Shown: positions 55,971 through 64,000 of the stretch, one piece after another
Layout of the letters: every line of letters starts with the position of its first letter
How positions within the stretch are numbered: the first letter of the stretch is position 1
Assembly: GCF_045066735.1 (NCBI RefSeq)
Contig: NZ_JBISHH010000021.1
Coordinates: forward strand, 60,366 to 124,365
DNA: 64,000 nucleotides
Reading direction: 5' to 3'
DNA from: Algibacter sp045066735
GTDB lineage: Bacteria > Bacteroidota > Bacteroidia > Flavobacteriales > Flavobacteriaceae
Notes under the pieces: generated by a model
Told to the model about the DNA's origin: nothing
Seen by the model: the letters and a program-made list of their open reading frames with translations, nothing else
Database searches by the model: none
Translations under genes and position numbers: made by a program

Positions 55971-58900
55971 TTATCTGTTAATATAAATCCAACCTGTTTT
56001 TGGTTTAGAACCATTTCCTAAATCTAAAACATAGTAGTACGTCCCAACAGGCAGCTCTTTTGCCTCGTTTATGGTTACCCTTCCGTTAGAAGTTCCATCC
56101 CAAGTATTAGAATATCCTTTGGCTTGGTAAACAATATTTCCCCAACGGTTATAAACTTCCAATTTATTATTCGGATAGTTTTCAATACAACTAATTAAAA
56201 ACAAATCGTTATCACCATCGCTATTTGGTGAAAACTCATTATAAACTTCTAAACATTGTGGCGTAACAAAAGCAGTAGCCATATTGTTAGATGAATTGGT
56301 GTCCATACCACCATCTAAACTAAAGATAGTCGCTGTATTTAGATAATCCCCAGTACCTAGTACTTCAACTGTAATTTCTAAAAGTTGTATATCGCCTTCA
56401 TTCAACACAGGCACCGTCCATTCACCATCGTTCTCTGAATAAGTTCCGGCAGTGGCTATGTAAGAAATAAATTCATATCCACTAGGAATAAATTCTTCAA
56501 CAACAATATTATTTGCCGTTACAGAACCTTCATTAGTTAAAGTAATAGTAAAAACAACTTCGTTATTAACAACCGGTTCTGCTTCATTCACAACTTTCTC
56601 TATACTTAAGTCTGAAGCACCACTAAAGATACTTACTGTAGCATCATCTGGATCTCCATCATTATCTACATCAGCATTTGTTGCGTTATCAGGATCATCG
56701 GAATCTTCACGGATTGAAGCTGTTGAATTAACAATTGTTGCATCTACAAATGCCGTATTAACCACCCTACCTGCATCAATATCATCTACCGTTACCAAAT
56801 GTTCTGCAGTAGCTGTAAAGGTTTCTCCTGGTGCTAAAGACGACACTGTCGACGCACTGGTAAGCGTTGCGTTAGCATCGGATAAAATAATATTTAATAA
56901 CGTTACATTTCCTGCGTTTGTAACTGAAATACTATACGTTAAAACGTCTCCAATATTGGTATACGAACCAAAATCGACAGCTTTAATTACATCTAAAATA
57001 GCCAATTGTGGCGTTACGGTTACTGTTGCATCATCTGGTTCTCCATCGCCATTGGCATCACTATCTGTAGTATTATTAGGATCATCAGAGTCGTCTGTAA
57101 CTAAACCTCCCTTAGGATCTTCAGCATTTGCAACTGCAGTATTTGTTACCGAACCTATATCTAAATCACTTTGTGTAATAGTATGGCTTGCAACTAGCAT
57201 CATACTTTCTCCTGGCTCTAATGTTGCGATATTAGCTGGAGAAATACTTCCTGCATCGGCATTAATATCAGAAATTACAATATCTGTTAACGTAACATTA
57301 CCGGTATTAACAACTTCTAAAACATAAGTAATAACTTCTCCTACGCTATCCCATAGACCATCTGGCGCTAAATCGGCTGCTTTGGTAAGCGAGATTGATG
57401 GTGATTGAGTAATATTAGTTACTGTTACATCATCAGGATTTCCATCGGCATTAGCATCATTATCTGCCATGTTATTCGGATCATCAGAAATATCGCTTAC
57501 CGCATTTCCTAAAGCATCGGTTGCATTTACATTCGCTGAATTTGAAACCGTTCCGGCATCTAAATCTTCTTGTGTTAATGTATGTGTTGCCGTAACAGAA
57601 ATACTTTCACCAGGAACTAATAAGGTAATATTAGCCGGAGAAATACTACCCGCATCGGCATTAGCATCTGTTATTAAAATATTAGTTAATGTAATGTTAC
57701 CCGTATTGCTTACAGTAATATTGTAAGCGATTTGCTCTCCAACGCTATCGTAACTTCCATCTGTAGCCGCTAAGGCTTCTTTAAGAATACTTATTTTACC
57801 TTCTATCGGTAAACTTGTAACAGTATCATCGTCTGGGTTTCCATCATTATTATCATCTACATTGGTTGGGTTGTTTGGATCATCAGAATTATCTGAAACA
57901 ACATTTCCATCAGGATCCTCACCTGTAACCACAGCGGCATTTGTTATACTGCCTGAATCGATATCAAATTGAGTAATAGTATAAACAGCTGTAAATGTTG
58001 CATTATCTATTTGACCAGGAATTAAATCTATAGCAGCTCCATTTACCGCAACTAACGGGTCTGAAATACTAATATCGGTAATTGTTACATTTCCTGAGTT
58101 TATCACTTCAAATGCATAACTAATAGTTTCACCTACATTGGAAAGACCGTTTCCGTTGGCATCATTAAAAGTGCCTGTTTTAGTTAAAGTTAATTCTGGA
58201 TTTCTAGTTAAACTTGTTACTGTTGGATCATCTGGATCACCATCACCGTTAAGGTCTTCATTGGTTGGGTTATCCGGATCATCAGAGAAATCACTAACAT
58301 CGGTTACAGTACTTCCATCAATATCTTGACCTATTGCCAGAGCAGTATTTGTTAAATTACCAGAATCGATATCACTTTGTTGAATAGTATAAACTGCAGA
58401 GAAATTAGTATTATTTACTTGCCCAGGATTCAAATCTATTGGAGCACCCACAACACTAACAATTGGATCTGTAATTGTTATTCCGAAGATGGTTACATTT
58501 CCTGTGTTTCTAATATCAAAAACATAAGATATTGTTTCACCTGTCTGTGGAATTCCATCAGCGTTTTCATCATTAAATGTTCCTATTTTATATAATGATA
58601 ATTTAGGATCTCTTGATAAACTAGTAACAGTTGCATCATTATTGTTACTTGTTGTTGGATCATCAGAATCATCGGTTATTGTGTTTCCTGATGGATCTGT
58701 ACCCGAAGCCGTAGCCATATTTTCAACACTACCTGTATTAACATCAGTTTGATTTAAAACATATATTGCTGTAAATGTAGTACTATCCGTTTCACCTGGA
58801 ACTAAAGTAATAGCACTACCTGAAACTGAAACTAAAGGATCTGAAATAGTTATCCCAGAGATAGTCACATTCCCTGTATTAGAGACATCAAAAGTATATT

Positions 58901-61900
58901 GAATGGTTTCTCCTGCCTGAGCTAAGCCATCGCTATTAGCATCGATAAACACACCGGTTTTGGCGACGCTTAATTCCGGATTACTTGTAAGAGTTGTAAC
59001 TGTAGCATCATCTGGTTCGCCATCACCATTAGCATCAAAATCGGTAGCATTTGTCGGATCATCAGATGTATCTGTTACATTAGCTCCATTGGTATCTTCA
59101 CCATTTACGGTTGCAGAATTTGTAATACTACCAAGATCGATATCGGCTTGTGTAATAGCATAAACCGCATAGAATGTAGCATTATTTACTTCGGTTGGCA
59201 TTAAAGTTATTGGTCCGCCATTAACCGTAACTAAAGGATCTGTAACCAAGATATTAGTCAGCGTTACATTCCCTGTATTAATTACTGAAAAAGTATATGT
59301 TAAAGTTTCATCTTTTTGCGGTATACCATCGCCATTTTCATCATTAAACACCGATACTTTTTCTAATTGCATTGATGGGTTTTGGGCAATGATTGTATTA
59401 GTTACATCGTCTGGTTCGCCATCTGCATTGGTATCATTATCTGTTGCATCATTTGGATCATCCGAATCATCGGTAACCACATTCCCGAATGTATCTGTAC
59501 CTGAAACCGATGCTGTATTGCTAACCAACCCTGAATTTATTTCATCTTGAGTAATAGTATGTGTTGCCGTTAAAGAAACACTAACCCCTGGCGCGATACT
59601 CGAAATAACGACAGGTACAATGCTTCCGCTATCGGCATTAGCATCTGTTACACTAACATTAGTTAAGGTTACATTACCTGTATTGGTTACTATTAATGCG
59701 TAAACTATTTGTTCTCCAACGGTATCATAACTTCCATCTGTTGCTGGTAAAGTTGCTTTAGTTAAACTAATACCGCCTTGTACTGGTAACGTTGTAACGG
59801 TAGCATCATCTGGTTCGCCATCTCCGTTATCATCAAAATCTGTAGCATTGGTTGGATCATCAGAAGCATCTGTTACTGCACTTCCGTTTGGCGCTTCACC
59901 ATTAACTACAGCTGTATTACTTATGCTTCCTGAGTCGATATCCGTTTGAGTAATGGTATATACAGCAGTAAATGTGCTATCATCATTTTCAGTTGGGTTT
60001 AGAGTTATTGCTCCTCCCGAAACCGTTACCAAAGCATCTGTAATAGTAATATTATTAATGGTAACATTACCTGTATTTACAACATTGAAGGTGTAACTAA
60101 TAGTTTCTCCTACTTGAGAAATACCATCATTATTTTCATCTACAAAAACACCTGTTTTAGTCACACTCATTTTCGGGTTAGCCGCTAAAAGCGTTACCGT
60201 ATCATCATCAGGATCTCCATCGCTATCCACATCGTTATTTGTTGGATTATTTGGATCGTCTGATGTATCTGTCACAGCATTACCATTTGGATCTTGTCCT
60301 GAAACTGAAGCCGAATTACTAACACTACCCGAATTAATATCTGCCAATGTTAACGTATAGGTTGCTGTAAATGTTGAATCGTCTCTTTCGTTTGGAAGAA
60401 GATCAATAGGACCTCCATTTACTGAAACCAAATTATCTGTTATTGCAATATTTGTTATGGTAACATTTCCTATATTTCGAACATCAAAAGAATAACTAAC
60501 AGTTTCACCTACTTCAGGGAAACCATTTCCGTTCTCATCATTAAACTGAGAGGTTTTTAATAAGGATAATTTAGGATCTTGTAATAATGTTGTAACCGTA
60601 GGGTCATTATTTGCTGATGTTGTTGGATCATCGGAAACTGCACTTACGAAAGCTCCTCTTTGCGAAGTTCCAGATACCGTTGCGCTGTTAGAGACATCTC
60701 CAGAATTTATATCATCTTGCGTTAAGGTGTAAACAGCAGTAAACGTAGTATTATCTATTTCGGTTGGCGCTAAAGTAATTGGTGCTCCCGAAACAGTTAC
60801 TAAAGGATCCGAAATAGACACGCCGTAAAGCGTTACATTCCCTGTATTAGCCACATCAAAAGTATAAGCTATAGTTTCTCCTACTTGCGCTACGCCATCT
60901 CCATTAGCATCAATAAAAACACCTGTTTTAGAAACAGCTAACATCGCTACTTCATCAAAATTGAATATAGTAGCATCATCTGGCTCACCATCGCCATTAA
61001 CATCAGTGTTTGCTGTATTATTTGGATCATCTGAAACATCGAGAACTTGATTTCCTTTAGGATCATTACCCGCTACGGTTGCCGAATTTGTAATACTTCC
61101 TGAATCAATATTAGATTGAGTAATGGTATAATTCCCGAAGAACGTTGTAGCGTCAGAACCTGTTGGAGCTAAATCTATTGGTCCTCCATTAACAGTAATC
61201 AATGGATCGCTAATAGAAATATTAGTTAACGACACGTTTCCTGTATTAGAAACTGTGAAGTTATAGTTTAAAGTTTCTCCTTCTTGAGGAATACCATCGG
61301 CATTTTCATCATTAAAGGTTACTACTTTTTCTAAAGACATTGATGGTGTTTGTTCTAACACTGTAACTGTAGCATCATTAGAATCTGTTGTACTCGGATC
61401 ATCAGATACATCTGAAACCTCAGTTCCACAAGGATCAAAACCAGATGCTATAGCACTATTTACAACTTCGCCTGCATCTAAATCGGCTTGAGTAATAGTA
61501 TGCGATGCGTTAAAAGTAACTGTTCCAAAAGCTGGAATTGTATTAAAAGTTAAAGGAGAAATACTTCCTGAATCGGCATTTACATCGGCTAGTGTTACAT
61601 TGCTTACTTCAACTTCATTAATATTTTCTACTGTAATTTCATATTGAATAACCTCTCCAACCGTATTATAACTTCCATCTGAAGCAGCTAATGTCGATTT
61701 ACGAACTACAAGTTCAGCTTCCGGACTTACGGTTACAATATATTGATACGGATCTCCAAGACATCCATCTGCTGATGTTGGCGTTATAGTATAAATTATA
61801 GTTTGAACAGCTCCTGAAGTATTTATTAAATTATCTGTAATTGAATTTGCTGTTGAAACTGTTGTTGTTTCACCATTCACATTACTGTTCTCATCGGCCA

Positions 61901-64000
61901 CCCATGAAAATGCTATTCCACTTAAATCAACATCCGTTGTTAAATCATGATTTAAAGCAATATTACTGCACGTTGTATCAACAGGTAAAACAGCGACAAA
62001 AGGTTCTGGATTAACAGACACTAACAACTCGAATGTATTCCCTTCGCACCCATCAGAATTAAAAGGTGTTATATTGTAAAGTATATTTTGAATTACTCCA
62101 CTCGTATTTGTAATAGCATCTGATATAATTGTTCCACTACCATTTGCAGCACCACTAACGTTTGTATTAGGAGCAATTTCCCAAGTAAAGGTAACTCCTG
62201 ATAATGATGATAAATTAGTTAAATTGTAATCCATAGAAACATCACTACATACCGTAACATCGGTATCCGTAATCTCTAAAGTTGCTGTTACATCTATGGT
62301 ATATGTATAAGTGTAAACCGAAGTATTACCAGCACAATCTGTATAAGTAAATGTGTATATTTTTTCACCATCACATAACGGATCTTCATTTTCTGTAACA
62401 ACAGGAATAATGTTATTTCCACATACATCGATTACCACAGGAGCAATTGGTTCTGTAGCATCTGCAACATCCATAACTGTACTCGAATCATTCGTTGGAA
62501 CCACCGGTAAAGTCGTAGTTTCAATCGTATAGGTATAGGTATAAACTGAAACATTATTAGCACAGTCCGTATAAGTAAAAGTGTAAATCTTATCGCCTTC
62601 GCAAGTTGGATCCGTGTTTTCTGTGATCACGGGAATAATATTATTTCCGCAAACATCCGTTACTGTTGGTGTGGCTGGTTGAACCGCATCTGCTATACAT
62701 TCTACAGCGCTGGTTGCATTCGCTGGAACTACAGGTAATGTCGACACATCAATCGTATAGGTGTAGGTGTAAACGGATACATTGTTAGCACAGTCCGTAT
62801 AAGTGAAGGTGTAAATCTTATCGCCTTCGCATACGGGATCCGTGTTTTCTGTGATCACTGGAATAATGTTATTTCCGCAAACATCCGTTACTGTTGGTGT
62901 GGCTGGTTGAACCGCATCTGCTATACATTCTACAGTACTGGTTGCATTCGCTGGAACTACGGGTAATGTTGACACATCAATCGTATAGGTGTAGGTATAA
63001 ACGGAGACATTGTTAGCACAGTCCGTATAAGTGAAAGTGTAAATCTTATCGCCTTCGCAAGTTGGATCGGTGTTTTCTGTTATTACAGGAATAATGTTAT
63101 TACCGCAAACATCCGTTACTGTTGGTGTGGCTGGTTGAACCGCATCTGCGATACATTCTACAGTACTGGTTGCATTCGCTGGAACTACGGGTAATGTCGA
63201 CACATCAATCGTATAGGTGTACGTATAAACGGAGACGTTATTAGCACAGTCTGTATAAGTAAAAGTGTAAATCTTATCGCCTTCACATACGGGATCCGTG
63301 TTTTCTGTGATCACTGGAATAATGTTATTACCGCAAATATCCGTTACTGTCGGTGTGGCTGGTTGAACCGCATCTGCTATACATTCTACAGTGCTGGTTG
63401 CATTCGCTGGAACTACAGGTAATGTCGACACATCAATCGTATAGGTGTAGGTGTAAACGGATACATTGTTAGCACAGTCCGTATAAGTGAAGGTGTAAAT
63501 CTTATCGCCTTCGCAAGTTGGATCGGCATTTTCTGTTATTACAGGGATAATATTATTACCGCAAACATCCGTTACTGTCGGTGTGGCTGGTTGAACCGCA
63601 TCTGCTATACATTCTACAGTACTGGTTGCATTCGCTGGAACCACGGGTAATGTTGACACATCAATCGTATAGGTGTAGGTATAAACGGAGACGTTATTAG
63701 CACAGTCTGTATAAGTGAAGGTGTAAATCTTATCACCTTCGCAAGTTGGATCGGTGTTCTCTGTGATCACTGGAATAATGTTATTTCCGCAAACATCCGT
63801 TACTGTTGGTGTGGCTGGTTGAACCGCATCTGCTATACATTCTACAGTGCTGGTTGCATTTGCTGGAACTACAGGTAATGTCGACACATCAATCGTATAG
63901 GTGTAGGTGTAAACGGAGACGTTATTAGCACAGTCTGTATAAGTGAAGGTGTAAATCTTATCGCCTTCGCAAGTTGGATCGGTGTTCTCTGTTATTACAG
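55971..64000 (-). CDS. Giant T9SS-secreted repeat adhesin, C-terminal part
   Basis: At least 2,670 residues; the frame is open to the window edge, so the N-terminus is missing and the GTG at 63887 is not a real start. From N to C: tandem 76-residue repeats with four Cys each (62287-64000), two PKD/Ig-like domains (about 61720-62285), some thirteen DUF11-like modules of 110-140 residues (about 56620-61720), many ending in DxNxDGxPDD calcium-type loops, a final DUF11 domain (near 56280-56615), and a gliding-motility-type C-terminal domain starting EFSPNSDGDND (55971-56260). The last is the type B T9SS sorting signal. It is likely a surface adhesin or gliding/biofilm protein. Confidence 0.88.
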   Translation of the reverse strand, partial: VITENTDPTCEGDKIYTFTYTDCANNVSVYTYTYTIDVSTLPVVPANATSTVECIADAVQPATPTVTDVCGNNIIPVITENTDPTCEGDKIYTFTYTDCANNVSVYTYTYTIDVSTLPVVPANATSTVECIADAVQPATPTVTDVCGNNIIPVITENADPTCEGDKIYTFTYTDCANNVSVYTYTYTIDVSTLPVVPANATSTVECIADAVQPATPTVTDICGNNIIPVITENTDPVCEGDKIYTFTYTDCANNVSVYTYTYTIDVSTLPVVPANATSTVECIADAVQPATPTVTDVCGNNIIPVITENTDPTCEGDKIYTFTYTDCANNVSVYTYTYTIDVSTLPVVPANATSTVECIADAVQPATPTVTDVCGNNIIPVITENTDPVCEGDKIYTFTYTDCANNVSVYTYTYTIDVSTLPVVPANATSAVECIADAVQPATPTVTDVCGNNIIPVITENTDPTCEGDKIYTFTYTDCANNVSVYTYTYTIETTTLPVVPTNDSSTVMDVADATEPIAPVVIDVCGNNIIPVVTENEDPLCDGEKIYTFTYTDCAGNTSVYTYTYTIDVTATLEITDTDVTVCSDVSMDYNLTNLSSLSGVTFTWEIAPNTNVSGAANGSGTIISDAITNTSGVIQNILYNITPFNSDGCEGNTFELLVSVNPEPFVAVLPVDTTCSNIALNHDLTTDVDLSGIAFSWVADENSNVNGETTTVSTANSITDNLINTSGAVQTIIYTITPTSADGCLGDPYQYIVTVSPEAELVVRKSTLAASDGSYNTVGEVIQYEITVENINEVEVSNVTLADVNADSGSISPLTFNTIPAFGTVTFNASHTITQADLDAGEVVNSAIASGFDPCGTEVSDVSDDPSTTDSNDATVTVLEQTPSMSLEKVVTFNDENADGIPQEGETLNYNFTVSNTGNVSLTNISISDPLITVNGGPIDLAPTGSDATTFFGNYTITQSNIDSGSITNSATVAGNDPKGNQVLDVSDDPNNTANTDVNGDGEPDDATIFNFDEVAMLAVSKTGVFIDANGDGVAQVGETIAYTFDVANTGNVTLYGVSISDPLVTVSGAPITLAPTEIDNTTFTAVYTLTQDDINSGDVSNSATVSGTSQRGAFVSAVSDDPTTSANNDPTVTTLLQDPKLSLLKTSQFNDENGNGFPEVGETVSYSFDVRNIGNVTITNIAITDNLVSVNGGPIDLLPNERDDSTFTATYTLTLADINSGSVSNSASVSGQDPNGNAVTDTSDDPNNPTNNDVDSDGDPDDDTVTLLAANPKMSVTKTGVFVDENNDGISQVGETISYTFNVVNTGNVTINNITITDALVTVSGGAITLNPTENDDSTFTAVYTITQTDIDSGSISNTAVVNGEAPNGSAVTDASDDPTNATDFDDNGDGEPDDATVTTLPVQGGISLTKATLPATDGSYDTVGEQIVYALIVTNTGNVTLTNVSVTDANADSGSIVPVVISSIAPGVSVSLTATHTITQDEINSGLVSNTASVSGTDTFGNVVTDDSDDPNDATDNDTNADGEPDDVTNTIIAQNPSMQLEKVSVFNDENGDGIPQKDETLTYTFSVINTGNVTLTNILVTDPLVTVNGGPITLMPTEVNNATFYAVYAITQADIDLGSITNSATVNGEDTNGANVTDTSDDPTNATDFDANGDGEPDDATVTTLTSNPELSVAKTGVFIDANSDGLAQAGETIQYTFDVSNTGNVTISGITISDPLVSVSGSAITLVPGETDSTTFTAIYVLNQTDVNTGSVENMATASGTDPSGNTITDDSDDPTTSNNNDATVTSLSRDPKLSLYKIGTFNDENADGIPQTGETISYVFDIRNTGNVTIFGITITDPIVSVVGAPIDLNPGQVNNTNFSAVYTIQQSDIDSGNLTNTALAIGQDIDGSTVTDVSDFSDDPDNPTNEDLNGDGDPDDPTVTSLTRNPELTLTKTGTFNDANGNGLSNVGETISYAFEVINSGNVTITDISISDPLVAVNGAAIDLIPGQIDNATFTAVYTITQFDIDSGSITNAAVVTGEDPDGNVVSDNSDDPNNPTNVDDNNDGNPDDDTVTSLPIEGKISILKEALAATDGSYDSVGEQIAYNITVSNTGNITLTNILITDANADAGSISPANITLLVPGESISVTATHTLTQEDLDAGTVSNSANVNATDALGNAVSDISDDPNNMADNDANADGNPDDVTVTNITQSPSISLTKAADLAPDGLWDSVGEVITYVLEVVNTGNVTLTDIVISDINADAGSISPANIATLEPGESMMLVASHTITQSDLDIGSVTNTAVANAEDPKGGLVTDDSDDPNNTTDSDANGDGEPDDATVTVTPQLAILDVIKAVDFGSYTNIGDVLTYSISVTNAGNVTLLNIILSDANATLTSASTVSSLAPGETFTATAEHLVTVDDIDAGRVVNTAFVDATIVNSTASIREDSDDPDNATNADVDNDGDPDDATVSIFSGASDLSIEKVVNEAEPVVNNEVVFTITLTNEGSVTANNIVVEEFIPSGYEFISYIATAGTYSENDGEWTVPVLNEGDIQLLEITVEVLGTGDYLNTATIFSLDGGMDTNSSNNMATAFVTPQCLEVYNEFSPNSDGDNDLFLISCIENYPNNKLEVYNRWGNIVYQAKGYSNTWDGTSNGRVTINEAKELPVGTYYYVLDLGNGSKPKTGWIYINR
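57803..61718 (-). repeat. Two copies of a five-module super-repeat in the adhesin
   Basis: DUF11-like modules fall into types ordered E-A-B-C-D. Block I spans about 61718-59779, block II about 59778-57804, roughly 1.95 kb each. Module starts are near 61718, 61350, 60950, 60580, 60178 and 59778, 59382, 58985, 58612, 58204. Type B in both blocks uniquely lacks the GDGEPDD loop and ends DDPTTSxNND. Confidence 0.7.
62287..64000 (-). repeat. Tandem 228-bp coding repeats of the adhesin
   Basis: Units of exactly 228 bp (76 codons) recur with boundaries at 62287, 62515, 62743, 62971, 63199, 63427, 63655 and 63883. The six or more units to the right of about 62520 are nearly identical in DNA; the leftmost is diverged. 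Each encodes a Thr/Val-rich domain with VEC, DVC, [TV]CEGD and TDC, enough for two disulfides. Confidence 0.92.

Noticed and set aside
56956..59163. Plus-strand ORFs inside the adhesin gene
   Set aside because: They are antisense shadows of the repeat modules and recur at the same place in each module; no start signals or known domains.
62287..64000. CRISPR-like or satellite array
   Set aside because: The period of 228 bp is an exact codon multiple, and the frame stays open with a folded-domain pattern; it is a coding repeat.

Overview
The window is chromosomal DNA of a Bacteroidota bacterium, most likely a marine member of the Flavobacteriaceae. The evidence is low GC, type IX secretion (T9SS) sorting domains on many secreted proteins, SusC/SusD pairs, TAnnTTTG-type promoter elements and lipoprotein-rich polysaccharide loci. 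Nearly all genes are on the minus strand. No phage, insertion sequence, CRISPR array or integrase was seen.

Layout. (1) 1-250: 3' end of tmRNA (ssrA) and its terminator. (2) 0.25-8.8 kb: an orphan Pycsar-effector-like membrane protein, then a tight minus-strand redox operon: DUF6796-like membrane protein, ASPIC/UnbV FG-GAP protein, Zn-ribbon protein, small membrane protein, Rieske plus glutamate-synthase-like flavoprotein, a double-glutaredoxin/thioredoxin-reductase fusion, DUF2721 and YHS proteins. A Crp/Fnr regulator lies just upstream. (3) 8.9-21.2 kb: an amino-sugar/beta-glycan catabolic cluster: GH20, esterase, GH3, NagP-type transporter, double SGNH esterase, NagB-PIG-L fusion, and two tandem GH16 enzymes. 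(4) 21.4-26.5 kb: araB-araD-araA and the Nudix-family regulator AraR. (5) 26.7-54.5 kb: a polysaccharide utilisation locus (PUL): three T9SS proteins built on a shared Ig-like module, a GH2 with an inserted LamG domain, a divergent GH3, a purple-acid-phosphatase-like protein with the same Ig-like modules, a TPR protein, two surface lipoproteins and two SusC/SusD pairs. (6) 55.5 kb: a cytosolic lectin closely resembling cyanobacterial MVL. (7) 56-64 kb: the C-terminal part of a giant T9SS-secreted repeat adhesin that runs off the right edge.

How it fits together. A 19-bp inverted repeat, AARTGT-N7-ACAYTT, occurs upstream of araB, araR, each of the three module proteins, between the divergent GH2 and GH3, and upstream of the first SusC. 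This ties regions 4 and 5 into one probable AraR regulon: an outer-membrane system that captures and trims an arabinose-containing glycan and feeds the AraBDA pathway. No recognisable arabinofuranosidase is present. The releasing enzyme may be the GH3, the GH2, or an unclassified, distantly GH12-like domain in the 830-residue protein. That combination is the best candidate for an undescribed system here; the MVL-like lectin and the redox operon are the next most interesting. All family assignments are by eye from memory of motifs; no database search was run.
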